The translations under genes and the position numbers were made by a program. From UBA6814 sp040753075 (lineage in GTDB: Bacteria > Desulfobacterota > Desulfovibrionia > Desulfovibrionales > Desulfovibrionaceae), in contig JBFMHA010000021.1 in NCBI GenBank assembly GCA_040753075.1, positions 1 to 44,744 of the forward strand: a DNA stretch of 44,744 nt, read 5' to 3'. This document shows positions 33,272 to 42,496 of the stretch, piece by piece (the stretch's first letter is position 1; each line of letters starts with the position of its first letter). The notes below the pieces were generated by a model that saw only the letters and a program-made list of their open reading frames with translations, was not told where the DNA came from and ran no database searches.

Positions 33272-34263
33272 ACCTGCACACCCTGGCGACATCCCTGGGC
33301 GTGGCCCTGCCCCTGGTCCAGCTGGTGGTGGGCCTGGTGGCCCTGGCCGCCTTCGTGGGCGTGAACGCGGTGCTCCTGGTCTGGATGGAGCGCAAGGTGG
33401 CCGGGCATTTCCAGCGCCGGCCCGGCCCCTTCGAGGTGGGGCCCTGGGGCCTGCTGCAGACCGTGGCCGACGCTCTCAAGCTCATCGGCAAGCAGCTCTT
33501 CACCCCGCCCGGCGGGGACCGGACCCTGTTCTGGGCCGCGCCCTTCACCGCCTTCCTGCCGGTGTTCGTCATGCTCCTGCCCCTGCCCTGGGGCAGCACC
33601 CTCACCGCCTTCCCGGTGAACCTGGGCATCCTGCTGGTCCTGTCCTTCGCCGGGCTGAACGTGCTGGCCCTGTGCCTGGCGGGCTGGGGCTCCAACAACA
33701 AGTGGGCGCTCATCGGCGCGGCCCGGGCCGTGGCCCAGAGCGTGGCCTACGAGATCCCCCTGCTGCTGGCGGTGCTGGCGGTGGTGTTCATGACCGGCTC
33801 CCTGGACTTCTCCGCCATCGTCCAGGCCCAGGGCGACATGCCCTGGCAGTGGATCGGCGCCTCCCAGCCTCTGGCCTTCGTCATCTACGTGATCTGCGCC
33901 GTGGCCGAGACCAACCGCGCGCCCTTCGACCTGCCCGAGGCCGAGAGCGAGCTGACCGCGGGCTTCCACACCGAGTATTCGGGCATGGGCTTCGGCCTGT
34001 TCTTCCTGGCCGAGTACGCCAACATGATCGTGGTGTCCGCGGTGGCCACCTCCCTGTTCCTGGGCGGCTGGAAGGGGCCGGTGCTGCCCGGGCCGTGGTG
34101 GTTCCTGCTCAAGGTCTACGCCCTCATCTTCCTCATCATGTGGTTCCGCTGGACCTATCCCCGGACCCGGTTCGACCAGCTCCTGAACCTGGCCTGGAAG
34201 TGGCTCATCCCCCTGGCCCTGGTGAATCTCCTGGCCACCGCGGTCCTGGTGAAACTGTTCTGA
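33268..34263 (+). CDS. nuoH: NADH-quinone oxidoreductase subunit H homologue
   Basis: A 331-residue membrane subunit with about eight transmembrane helices. Typical motifs are VWMERKVAGHFQRRPGP, GLLQTVADALKLIGKQ, NNKWALIGAARAVAQSVAYE, AETNRAPFDLPEAESELTAG and the C-terminal WFRWTYPRTRFDQL. It links the quinone site to the proton channels. It overlaps nuoD by ATGA. Confidence 0.95.
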   Translation: MNLHTLATSLGVALPLVQLVVGLVALAAFVGVNAVLLVWMERKVAGHFQRRPGPFEVGPWGLLQTVADALKLIGKQLFTPPGGDRTLFWAAPFTAFLPVFVMLLPLPWGSTLTAFPVNLGILLVLSFAGLNVLALCLAGWGSNNKWALIGAARAVAQSVAYEIPLLLAVLAVVFMTGSLDFSAIVQAQGDMPWQWIGASQPLAFVIYVICAVAETNRAPFDLPEAESELTAGFHTEYSGMGFGLFFLAEYANMIVVSAVATSLFLGGWKGPVLPGPWWFLLKVYALIFLIMWFRWTYPRTRFDQLLNLAWKWLIPLALVNLLATAVLVKLF

Positions 34264-34283
34264 CCCCCGCGAGGACGAACGCC

Positions 34284-35045
34284 ATGCAGTGTCTGGACAA
34301 CGTACGCAAGCAGGCCAAGAGCCTGTGGAGCCTGGTGGTGGGGCTGCGCGTCACCGGCGACAACATGCTGCGCCCCCAGATCACGGTCCACTATCCCCGC
34401 CGCACCGTGGAGAGCCTGGAGGGCTACCGCGGCCACGTGCAGCTGGTGGGCAAGCCGGAGAACCCGGCCGAGCCCCGCTGCATCTGCTGCATGATGTGCG
34501 TGAACAGCTGCCCCTCCCAGTGCATCACCGTGCAGGTCCGGGAGGAGGCCCCGCCCCCCGAGGCTCCCGCGGCCCCCACCGCCGGGGACAAGGCCCCGGC
34601 GGCCAAGGATCAGGTCCCGGCCGCGCCGGCCGCGGCCGATGCCGGGGCCGCGGACTGGTCCGCGCGCGCCGTGGAGCACGGCGGCCGGCTCATCCCCAGG
34701 ACCCGGGACGGCCTGGTCCCGCCGCCGGAGGCCCCGGCCGCGCCGGCCAAGGCCGCGAAGCCCGCGGACAAGAGCGCGGACAAGGGGGGGGACAAGCCGG
34801 CCAAGAAGGCGGCCAAGAAGGTCCCGGGGGTCTGGACCCTGGACTTCACCCTGTGCAGCCTGTGCGGCGCCTGCGTGGCGGTCTGCCCGGCGGACTCCCT
34901 GGAGTATTCCAGCAATGTCTACACCGCGAGCAGGGACAAGGGCGACTACGTCATGGATCTGCTCGCCCGGCTGCGGGCCCGGGCCGGAGCGGCCAGGGCG
35001 GAGGAGGGCGGTCCCGCCCCGGCCGCCGGGGAGGTGGGGGAATGA
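34284..35045 (+). CDS. nuoI: NuoI-type ferredoxin subunit with a long low-complexity insert
   Basis: A 253-residue protein with two 4Fe-4S motifs: C66-x2-C69-x2-C72-x3-C76-P (CICCMMCVNSCP) and C191-x2-C194-x2-C197-x3-C201-P (CSLCGACVAVCP). In ordinary NuoI the two clusters are separated by roughly 25-30 residues. Here about 95 residues of Pro/Ala/Lys-rich sequence (87-182) intervene, and the C-terminus is also Ala/Glu-rich. The frame is open and GC-biased throughout. The ATG at 34284 follows GAGGACGAACGCC. Confidence 0.9.
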   Translation: MQCLDNVRKQAKSLWSLVVGLRVTGDNMLRPQITVHYPRRTVESLEGYRGHVQLVGKPENPAEPRCICCMMCVNSCPSQCITVQVREEAPPPEAPAAPTAGDKAPAAKDQVPAAPAAADAGAADWSARAVEHGGRLIPRTRDGLVPPPEAPAAPAKAAKPADKSADKGGDKPAKKAAKKVPGVWTLDFTLCSLCGACVAVCPADSLEYSSNVYTASRDKGDYVMDLLARLRARAGAARAEEGGPAPAAGEVGE

Positions 35046-35557
35046 ACGAAACCGTTGCGGCGCAACTCCTCTTCGCCCTCTACGCCCTGGTCGTCCTGGC
35101 CGGCGGCCTCCTGGCGGTGCTGTCCCGGAACCTGGTGCGGGCCATGGTGGGGCTGGTTCTGACCCTGTTCGGGGTGGCGGGCATGTACCTGCTCCTGAAC
35201 ACCCCGTTCATGGCCTTCATGCAGATCCTCATCTACGTGGGCGCGGTGGTGGTGCTCATCTTCTTCGCCATCATGCTCACCCGCTCCCCGGCCGGGGGCG
35301 AGGAGGCCAAGCCGCGCGGCGGACGCCAGGCCCTGCTGGCGGCCCTGGCCGGGCTGGCCCCGGCCGCGGTCCTGGGCGCGGCGGTGCTCGCCATTCCCCA
35401 GGCCGGCGCCGGCCGGCCCGCGGAGATTCCACTCGCAATCCTGGGCGAGCAGCTGCTCACCCGCTACGTGCTGGCCTTCGAGCTCATCTCGGTGGTGCTG
35501 TTCGTGGCCATGGCCGGCGCGGTGCTGCTCGGCTTCACCCGGAGGAAGGGCCAATGA
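35042..35557 (+). CDS. nuoJ: NADH-quinone oxidoreductase subunit J homologue
   Basis: A 171-residue membrane protein with five transmembrane helices. The conserved third helix reads MQILIYVGAVVVLIFFAIML, containing the pi-bulge YVGAV motif of NuoJ. It overlaps nuoI and nuoK by ATGA. The loop after residue 82 is Gly/Arg-rich. Confidence 0.93.
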   Translation: MNETVAAQLLFALYALVVLAGGLLAVLSRNLVRAMVGLVLTLFGVAGMYLLLNTPFMAFMQILIYVGAVVVLIFFAIMLTRSPAGGEEAKPRGGRQALLAALAGLAPAAVLGAAVLAIPQAGAGRPAEIPLAILGEQLLTRYVLAFELISVVLFVAMAGAVLLGFTRRKGQ

Positions 35558-35862
35558 CCCCGCTCGTGCTCTACCAATTGGCGGCCCTGGGGCTCCTGGC
35601 CCTGGGCCTGTTCGGCCTGGTCTGGCGCAAGAGCCTGGTGGGCATGCTCATCAGCGTGGAGCTCATGCTCAACGGCGCGGGCCTCTCCATCGTGGCCGCG
35701 GGGCAGCTCACCGCGGCCGACGCCGCCCTGGGCCAGCTGGCCACCCTGCTGGTCATGGGCCTGGCCGCGGCCGAGGCCACCCTGGTGCTGGCCATCGTGC
35801 TGGTGGTGGTCAAACGCTTCGGGCACGGCGAGAGCCAGGACATCTTCGAGTTGAGAGGATAG
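35554..35862 (+). CDS. nuoK: NADH-quinone oxidoreductase subunit K homologue
   Basis: A 102-residue protein with three transmembrane helices. ISVELMLNGAGLSIVAAG carries the conserved membrane Glu, and AAAEATLVLAIVLVVVKRFG the second one, as in NuoK/MrpC. It is coupled to nuoJ by ATGA; the next gene starts five bases after its stop. Confidence 0.93.
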   Translation: MTPLVLYQLAALGLLALGLFGLVWRKSLVGMLISVELMLNGAGLSIVAAGQLTAADAALGQLATLLVMGLAAAEATLVLAIVLVVVKRFGHGESQDIFELRG

Positions 35863-35866
35863 GGCC

Positions 35867-37348
35867 ATGGAAACCACTGAAAGCCTGCGCCTGCTCGTCC
35901 CCCTGGCGGCCACCTTCGCCGCGCCCTTCGGCATCTGGCTGGCCCGGCGCGACGAGAACCGCCGCGAGGCGGTGTCCTTCGCCGCGGCCATCGTGGCCTT
36001 CCTGGGCATGCTCTCCCTGGCGCCCGGGGTGTTGTCCGGCGAGGTTCCGACCCTGACCCTGTTCACCCTGCTGCCCGGGGTCACGGTGAAGTTCTGCGCC
36101 GACGGCCTGACCATGGTCTTCGGGCTGCTGGCCACCTTCCTGTGGTTCTGGGTCACCAGCTACAACATCGGGTACATGCGCTCCCTCAAGGAGCACGCCC
36201 AGACCCGCTACTACTTCTGCTTCGCGGTGGCCATCTTCGGCGCGGTGGGCGTGGCCATGGCCGCCAACATCTTCACCCTGTACCTGTTCTACGAGATCAT
36301 CTCGGTCTTCACCTATCCCCTGGTGGCCCACCACCAGGACGACGAGGCCTGGGAAGGGGCGCGCAAGTACATGGTGTACCTCATGGGCGCCTCCAAGCTC
36401 TTCTTCCTGCCGGCCATGGCCCTGACCTACGTGCTGTGCGGCACCCTGGACTTCAACCTGCAGGACATCGTGCACGGCATCTTCCCGGCCGACGCCGACC
36501 CGGCCCTGGTGCAGCTCACCTACGCGCTCTACATCGCCGGCCTGGCCAAGGCCGCGCTCATGCCCTTCCACAACTGGCTGCCCTCGGCCATGGTGGCGCC
36601 CACCCCGGTGTCCGCCCTGCTGCATGCGGTGGCCGTGGTCAAGGCCGGCGTCTTCTCCGTGTCCCGGGTCATGCTCTCGGGCTTCGGGGTGGACGCCCTG
36701 CACCGGCTGCACCTGGGCATCCCCACCGCCTACGCCGCGGCCTTCACCATCGTGGCCGCCTCGCTCATCGCCCTCACCAAGGACGACCTCAAGGCGCGGC
36801 TCGCCTATTCCACGGTGAGCCAGCTCTCCTACGTGATCATCGGCGTGGCCATGCTCACGCCCCTGGCCGTGCAGGGCGGCCTCATGCACATCGCCCACCA
36901 CGGCTTCTCCAAGATCACGCTGTTCATGGGCGCCGGCGCCATCTACGTGGCCACCCACACCAAGAAGATCAGCCTCATGGGCGGCATCGGCCGGCGCATG
37001 CCCTGGACCTTCGGGGCCTTCGCCATCGCCTCCCTGTCCATGATCGGCGTGCCCCCGGTGTGCGGCTTCGTGTCCAAGTGGTACATGGTCAACGGCGCGG
37101 TGGACATCCACCAGACCATCCTGCTCTGCGCGCTCCTGGCCTCCACCGTCCTCAACGCCGGCTACTTCACCCCCGTCATCATCAAGGCCTTCTTCGGCAA
37201 GCCGGCCGAGGGCGTGGACCTCGAACACTTTTCCGAGGCCCCCATGACCATGGTCGCGCCGCTGTGCCTCACGGCGGCCGTTTCCGTGCTCCTCGGCCTT
37301 TACCCCGAGACGTTCCTGAACATCGTCAAGGTCTTCGGAGGGTATTAG
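35867..37348 (+). CDS. MrpD/NuoL-like proton-pumping subunit (first copy)
   Basis: A 493-residue antiporter-type protein with about 14 transmembrane helices. Conserved features are FYEIISVFTYPLVAHH (TM5 Glu), ALYIAGLAKAALMPFHNWLPSAM (TM7 Lys), TPVSALLHAVAVVKAGVFSV and TKDDLKARLAYSTVSQLSYV. It occupies the position of nuoL but lacks the long C-terminal lateral helix of NuoL and is closer to MrpD. It presumably translocates H+ or Na+. The small 89-residue membrane gene follows. Confidence 0.88.
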   Translation: METTESLRLLVPLAATFAAPFGIWLARRDENRREAVSFAAAIVAFLGMLSLAPGVLSGEVPTLTLFTLLPGVTVKFCADGLTMVFGLLATFLWFWVTSYNIGYMRSLKEHAQTRYYFCFAVAIFGAVGVAMAANIFTLYLFYEIISVFTYPLVAHHQDDEAWEGARKYMVYLMGASKLFFLPAMALTYVLCGTLDFNLQDIVHGIFPADADPALVQLTYALYIAGLAKAALMPFHNWLPSAMVAPTPVSALLHAVAVVKAGVFSVSRVMLSGFGVDALHRLHLGIPTAYAAAFTIVAASLIALTKDDLKARLAYSTVSQLSYVIIGVAMLTPLAVQGGLMHIAHHGFSKITLFMGAGAIYVATHTKKISLMGGIGRRMPWTFGAFAIASLSMIGVPPVCGFVSKWYMVNGAVDIHQTILLCALLASTVLNAGYFTPVIIKAFFGKPAEGVDLEHFSEAPMTMVAPLCLTAAVSVLLGLYPETFLNIVKVFGGY

Positions 37349-37351
37349 CCC

Positions 37352-37621
37352 ATGCTGTCCGACCGCTTCGGCAACTGGCTGGAACGGCAGCGCACGAGGC
37401 CCCGCAAATGGGGCTTCCTCGCCGCCGCCTTCCTGGGGCTCCTGGTGCTCCTGAACGCGGCTGTCCTGCATCCGCACCACCCCCACTTCGACCTGGAGCG
37501 CATCCCCGGCTTCTGGGCCGTCTTCGGCCTGGGCGTCTGCGCGGCGATGGTGCTCGTCATGAAGGGATTCGTGGGGAAACTTCTTGGCGTGTCCGAGGAC
37601 TTCCATGACCGAGACAAATAG
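37352..37621 (+). CDS. Small membrane protein between the two antiporter-like subunits
   Basis: An 89-residue protein with two predicted membrane helices (WGFLAAAFLGLLVLLNAAVL and FWAVFGLGVCAAMVLVMKGFVG) joined by a His-rich loop (HPHHPHFDLE), and a short acidic C-terminus. It starts three bases after one antiporter gene and overlaps the next by 17 bases, so it is tightly in the operon. I do not recognise a named family; it may be an accessory subunit specific to this complex. Confidence 0.8.
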   Translation: MLSDRFGNWLERQRTRPRKWGFLAAAFLGLLVLLNAAVLHPHHPHFDLERIPGFWAVFGLGVCAAMVLVMKGFVGKLLGVSEDFHDRDK

Positions 37622-39449
37622 CCTCCACGGGGCGGCCGGCCAGGTCATGGAGATGCTCCAGGGCCACCAGCTGCAGTCGTTCCTCCACCCGGCCCTGTTC
37701 TTCCTCGCCGGCATCGCGCTCCTGCTCCTGTGGCGGGGGCGGGGCTGGCGCTGGATCGTCGTGCTCCCGCCCCTGGCGGCCGTCATCGCGGTGGCGGCCA
37801 TGGTCGGCGGCCACGGCTCCTTCGGGGAGATCAGCTACCTGGGCCTGACCCTCACCCTGGGCCGGGTGGACGCCCTGTCCATCATCTTCGCCCACGTGTT
37901 CGCCATCCAGGCCCTCCTGGGCTTCATTTTCGCCTACCACGTGGAGGACAAGGCGCAGCACGTGTTCGCCTCGCTCTACGTGGCCGGGGGATTCGGCTGC
38001 GTGTTCGCCGGCGACTACCTGACCCTGTTCGTCTTCTGGGAGCTCATGAGCGTGGGCAGCACCTTCCTGGTCTGGCTCAACCGCACCCCCGCCTCCACCG
38101 CGGCCGGCTTCCGGTACTTCCTGTTCCACATCCTGGGCGGGCTGTTCCTGCTGGCCGGGATGCTCCTGCGCCACGGCGACCTGGGCACCTTCGCCTTCAC
38201 CCATGTGGATCCGGCCAGCGCCCAGTACTACGACTGGCTCATCCTCATCGGGTTCTGCGTCAACGCCGCGGTGGCTCCCCTGCACGCCTGGCTGCCCGAC
38301 GCCTACCCCAACGGCACGGTGACGGGCTCGGTGTTCATGAGCGCCTACACCACCAAGACCGCGGTGTACGTCCTGGCGCGGGGCTTCTACGGCTGGGAGG
38401 CGCTGGCCGTGGCCGGCGCGGTGATGGCGGTGTACGGCGTGCTCTACGCGACCATCGAGAACAACACCCGCAAGATCCTGTCCTACCACATCGTGTCCCA
38501 GGTGGGGTACATGGTGGCGGGCATCGGCATCGGCACGGCCATGACCGTGGACGGGGCCTGCGCCCACGCCTACGCCCACATCCTGTACAAGGGCCTGCTC
38601 TTCATGTCCGCGGGCGCGCTGCTCTACGCCACCGGGACCCAGAAGCTCACCGAGCTGGGCGGCCTGGCCTCGCGCCTGCCCATCCTCATGCTCTGCTACA
38701 TGGCGGCCGGGCTCTCCATCTCCGGCATGCCGCTGTTCAACGGCTTCATCTCCAAGAACATCACCATCGCCGGGGCCTTCGCGGCGCACCATCCCATCCT
38801 GGGCGTCTTCCTGGAGGTGGCCGCGGTGGGCACGTTCCTCTCGGTGGGCATCAAGCTGCCGTACTTCGCCTTCTGGGGCGGCAAGCCCGCCAACCACAGC
38901 CTCGTCCTGCGGCCCCTGCCGCGCAACATGGTCCTGGGCATGGTTCTGGGCGCGGGCCTGTGCCTGTTCACCGGCCTCTATCCCCAGTCCCTCTACGGCC
39001 TCCTGCCCTACGCGCTGGACGGATGGGACCCCTTCGAGCCGTACAAGGTCCTGCAGGCCTTCCTGCTCCTGGGGTTCACCGGCCTGGGGTTCTACCTGTT
39101 CCGCAAGATCATGAAGCCCCACGCCCAGCTCAACCTGGACTTCGACTACATCTACCGGCTGGCGGGGCGGGCGCTCCTGTTCCTGGTCAGCGCCCCCCTG
39201 GCGGCCATCGACGCGGTCTGGAGCGAGATCTACGCCCGGCTGGGCCTGCGCGGCCTCATGGGATCGGCCAGGGGCGCGGGCTGGTTCGACCGGGCGGCCA
39301 TAGACGGCGTGGTGGACGGTTCGGCCTACACGGTGCGCGGGGCGGGCCGGGGGCTGGCCAGGGTCCAGACCGGCCGGCTCCAGGACTACCTGGCCCTGGC
39401 CACCCTCATCGGCCTGTGCGCCTTCGCCCTGGCCTGGATCCTGGGCTGA
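37605..39449 (+). CDS. MrpD/NuoL-like proton-pumping subunit (second copy)
   Basis: A 614-residue membrane protein. It carries the antiporter signature LFVFWELMSVGSTFLVWLNR (TM5 Glu), VNAAVAPLHAWLPDAYPNGT and MSAYTTKTAVYVLARGF (Lys), and NNTRKILSYHIVSQVGYMVAG. An extended C-terminus (residues 500-614) has further helices, which could serve as the lateral-helix region of NuoL. The start ATG 37605 lies within the preceding small gene. Together with the first copy it replaces a canonical nuoL. Confidence 0.88.
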   Translation: MTETNSLHGAAGQVMEMLQGHQLQSFLHPALFFLAGIALLLLWRGRGWRWIVVLPPLAAVIAVAAMVGGHGSFGEISYLGLTLTLGRVDALSIIFAHVFAIQALLGFIFAYHVEDKAQHVFASLYVAGGFGCVFAGDYLTLFVFWELMSVGSTFLVWLNRTPASTAAGFRYFLFHILGGLFLLAGMLLRHGDLGTFAFTHVDPASAQYYDWLILIGFCVNAAVAPLHAWLPDAYPNGTVTGSVFMSAYTTKTAVYVLARGFYGWEALAVAGAVMAVYGVLYATIENNTRKILSYHIVSQVGYMVAGIGIGTAMTVDGACAHAYAHILYKGLLFMSAGALLYATGTQKLTELGGLASRLPILMLCYMAAGLSISGMPLFNGFISKNITIAGAFAAHHPILGVFLEVAAVGTFLSVGIKLPYFAFWGGKPANHSLVLRPLPRNMVLGMVLGAGLCLFTGLYPQSLYGLLPYALDGWDPFEPYKVLQAFLLLGFTGLGFYLFRKIMKPHAQLNLDFDYIYRLAGRALLFLVSAPLAAIDAVWSEIYARLGLRGLMGSARGAGWFDRAAIDGVVDGSAYTVRGAGRGLARVQTGRLQDYLALATLIGLCAFALAWILG

Positions 39450-39471
39450 GCCGCCAAGGGAGATTCGGCCT

Positions 39472-41019
39472 ATGCATGCCTATCCGGTGCTGAGCTACCT
39501 CATCTTCTTCCCCCTGCTGGCCTGCCTGGCGCTGGCCCTGGTCCGCGACGACCGGACGGTGCGGGTGTTCACCCTGGCGGCGGGCCTGGCCGAACTGGCC
39601 CTGGCCCTGCCCCTGCTGGCCTTCGACACCGCCTACGGAGGGTTCCAGTTCGTGGAGCGGGCGGACTGGGTCAAGGAGTGGGGCCTGTCCTACCATCTGG
39701 GCGTGGACGGCATCAGCCTGCTCATGGTGCTGCTGACCCTGCTGCTCCTGCCCCTGTGCACCCTGTGCTCCTGGACCTACATCCGGAAGCGGGTCAAGGA
39801 GTTCCACGTCTGCCTGCTGCTCATGACCTCGGCCTGCGCGGGCGTGTTCTGCGCCCTGGACCTGGCGCTCTTCTACGTGTTCTGGGAGGCCATGCTGGTG
39901 CCCATGTACCTGCTCATCGCGGTCTGGGGCGGCCCCCAGCGGCGCTACGCCTCCATCAAGTTCTTCCTCTACACCCTGGCCGGGTCCACGCTCCTCCTGG
40001 TGGCCATGGTGGCCCTGTACTGGCAGGCCGGGACCTTCTCCATCCCCGAGCTCATGGGCCGCGACTACCCGCGGGACTTCCAGCTCTGGGTGTTCCTGGC
40101 CATGGGCCTGGCCTTCGCCATCAAGGTGCCCATGTTCCCGTTCCACACCTGGCTGCCCGCGGCCCACGTGGAGGCCCCCTCGGCCGGCTCGGTCTACCTG
40201 GCCTCCATCCTGCTCAAGATGGGGGCCTACGGCTTCCTGCGCTTCTCCATCCCCGTGACCCCCCTGGCCGCGGAGCACTTCACCCCCCTCATGATCGCGG
40301 TGTCCGTGGCCTCCATCCTCTACGGCGGGCTCGCCGCCCTGGGCCAGCAGGACATGAAGAAGCTCATCGCCTACTCCTCGGTGGGGCACATGGGCTTCTG
40401 CACCCTGGGCATCTTCCTGTTCAACCTGCGCGGGGCCGAGGGCGCGCTCATGATCATGCTCAACCACGGCATCACCACCGGCGCGCTGTTCATGATGGTG
40501 GGCGCGGTCTACGAGCGCAGCCACAGCCGGGAGATCGCCGACAACCTGGGGCTGGGCAAGCGCCTGCCGGCCTTCATGGGCTTCTTCGGGCTGTTCGCCC
40601 TGTCCTCCTTCGGGTTCCCGGGCACCAACAGCTTCGTGGGCGAGGTCCTGGTGTTCTTCGGGGCCTTCGAGCGCAGCACGGCCTACGGCCTGTGGGCCGC
40701 GCCGGGGGCCATGATCGCCGCGGCCTACATGCTGCGGCTGTCCCTCAAGCTGGCCTGGGGCGAGCCGCCGTCACCCAAGTCCGGGCGCGGCCGCTGGTAC
40801 GACCTCAACCTCCGGGAATGGGCCTACCTGGCCCCGCTGGGCGCCCTGGTCCTCTACGTGGGCCTGGCCCCGGGCATCTTCCTCAAGGTGGTGGACCCCT
40901 CCCTGGACAAGCTGCTCAGCGACTACGCCGGCCGGGTGCGGACCGCGGCGGCCCAGCCCGAATCCCCCGAGGCCCCCGACGTGCTTGCCGCCCTGCCGGG
41001 CGCGGAGAGGAGGAACTGA
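39472..41019 (+). CDS. nuoM: NADH-quinone oxidoreductase subunit M homologue
   Basis: A 515-residue subunit. NuoM signatures include YHLGVDGISLLMVLLT, FYVFWEAMLVPMYLLIAVWG (TM5 Glu), AIKVPMFPFHTWLPAAHVEA (Lys), ILLKMGAYGFLRF and KKLIAYSSVGHMGFC. It pumps protons in the membrane arm. A 22-base gap with AAGGGAGATTC precedes ATG 39472. Confidence 0.94.
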   Translation: MHAYPVLSYLIFFPLLACLALALVRDDRTVRVFTLAAGLAELALALPLLAFDTAYGGFQFVERADWVKEWGLSYHLGVDGISLLMVLLTLLLLPLCTLCSWTYIRKRVKEFHVCLLLMTSACAGVFCALDLALFYVFWEAMLVPMYLLIAVWGGPQRRYASIKFFLYTLAGSTLLLVAMVALYWQAGTFSIPELMGRDYPRDFQLWVFLAMGLAFAIKVPMFPFHTWLPAAHVEAPSAGSVYLASILLKMGAYGFLRFSIPVTPLAAEHFTPLMIAVSVASILYGGLAALGQQDMKKLIAYSSVGHMGFCTLGIFLFNLRGAEGALMIMLNHGITTGALFMMVGAVYERSHSREIADNLGLGKRLPAFMGFFGLFALSSFGFPGTNSFVGEVLVFFGAFERSTAYGLWAAPGAMIAAAYMLRLSLKLAWGEPPSPKSGRGRWYDLNLREWAYLAPLGALVLYVGLAPGIFLKVVDPSLDKLLSDYAGRVRTAAAQPESPEAPDVLAALPGAERRN

Positions 41020-41020
41020 C

Positions 41021-42451
41021 GTGGCCTTCAGTCTCGCATCGTTCCTGCCCGAGGCCTTCCAGAGCGCGGTGACGCTGGCGCTCCTCCTGCAGAGCCTGAG
41101 CGGGTCGCGCACCCTGCGCGACGACGCCTCCTGGATCCCCGTGGCCGGAGCCATGGGCGTGGGCGTGGCGCTCAAGTCCCTGGCCGCGTCCGGGGTCATG
41201 TTCCACGGCGCGTACCAGGTGGACGCCCTGTCCCAGTTCTTCAAGCTGGCGGTGGCCATCGGCTTCTTCATCGCCACCCTGAACGCGCTGCGCCAGCCCA
41301 CCCTGGAGAAGGAGCACCGGGCCGACTACTTCATGTTCCTGTCCTTCTCCGCCCTGGGGCTCATGCTCCTGGCCTCGGCCGTGGAGCTGGCGACCGTGTA
41401 CGTGGCCCTGGAGATATCCTCCTACGCCCTGTACGCGGTGGTCCCCCTGCGCGCCAAGGACAAGCGGGCCGCGGAGGCGGGCATCAAGTACATCCTGTTC
41501 GGCGCGGCGGCCACGGCCCTGTCCCTGTACGGCCTGTCCTACGTCATGGCCAGCCAGCACACCACCCACATCGCCGCCCTGGCCCGCCTGGACTGGTCCT
41601 GGGCCGCCAATCCCATGGCCGTGGTGGGCCTCACCCTGTTCCTGGCGGGCATGTTCTACAAGCTGGCCCTGTTCCCCTTCCACTTCTGGGCCCCGGACGT
41701 GTACCAGGGCGCGTCCAACGAGACCGCGGCCTTCGCCGCCACCCTGCCCAAGCTGGGGGCGGTGGCGGTGCTGGTGCGCCTGGCCGCGGTGGCCCACGCC
41801 GGGCAGGAGCTGCTCACGGTCTTCGCGGTGCTGGGGGCCGCGTCCATGACCTTCGGCAACCTGGCGGCCCTGGCCCAGCGCGACCTCAAGCGCATGCTCG
41901 GGTACTCCTCGGTGGCCCACGCCGGGTACGTGACCCTGGGGCTGGTGGCGGGCACCAAGGCCGGGCTGGCCGCGGCGGCCTTCTACAGCCTGGTGTACAT
42001 CCTCATGAACCTCACCTGCTTCTGGGTCATCTGCCGCCTGGCGGATGACGGCCGCAACCTGGCCTACGAGGACCTGGACGGGCTGTACAAGCGCTCGCCC
42101 TGGCTGGCCCTGGTGCTGGCCGTGGCCGCCTTCGCCCTGGTGGGGCTGCCTCCGACCGCGGGGTTCATGGGCAAGCTCTTCCTGCTCACCGCGGCCTGGA
42201 ATCACGGCTTCGACTGGCTGGTGGTGGTGGCGGCGCTGAACACCGCCTTCTCCATCTACTACTATTTGTCCATGGTCCGCCACGCCTACACCGCGGAGGT
42301 GGACGACCCGGCCCGGCTGGCCCCGGCCCCGGCGTCCGGCTGGGCGCTGCTGTGGGGCGCCGGCCTGGCTGCGGTCCTGCTGGCGCTTGGCGCGGTCCCC
42401 GGCCCGGTCTTCGACCTGGCCCTGCGGGCAGGGGCGCAACTCTTGCCCTAG
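41021..42451 (+). CDS. nuoN: NADH-quinone oxidoreductase subunit N homologue
   Basis: A 476-residue subunit with about 14 transmembrane helices: VYVALEISSYALYAVVPLRA, YKLALFPFHFWAPDVYQGA, QRDLKRMLGYSSVAHAGYV and LVGLPPTAGFMGKLFLL are NuoN hallmarks. The start is GTG 41021, one base after the nuoM stop, with GGAGAGGAGGAACTGAC as ribosome-binding region. It is the last nuo gene; nuoE, nuoF and nuoG are absent from the cluster. Confidence 0.93.
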   Translation: MAFSLASFLPEAFQSAVTLALLLQSLSGSRTLRDDASWIPVAGAMGVGVALKSLAASGVMFHGAYQVDALSQFFKLAVAIGFFIATLNALRQPTLEKEHRADYFMFLSFSALGLMLLASAVELATVYVALEISSYALYAVVPLRAKDKRAAEAGIKYILFGAAATALSLYGLSYVMASQHTTHIAALARLDWSWAANPMAVVGLTLFLAGMFYKLALFPFHFWAPDVYQGASNETAAFAATLPKLGAVAVLVRLAAVAHAGQELLTVFAVLGAASMTFGNLAALAQRDLKRMLGYSSVAHAGYVTLGLVAGTKAGLAAAAFYSLVYILMNLTCFWVICRLADDGRNLAYEDLDGLYKRSPWLALVLAVAAFALVGLPPTAGFMGKLFLLTAAWNHGFDWLVVVAALNTAFSIYYYLSMVRHAYTAEVDDPARLAPAPASGWALLWGAGLAAVLLALGAVPGPVFDLALRAGAQLLP

Positions 42452-42496
42452 CCCGCGCGCCGGCCTCCTCCGGGCGGGCCGGACAGGAGACTATCC

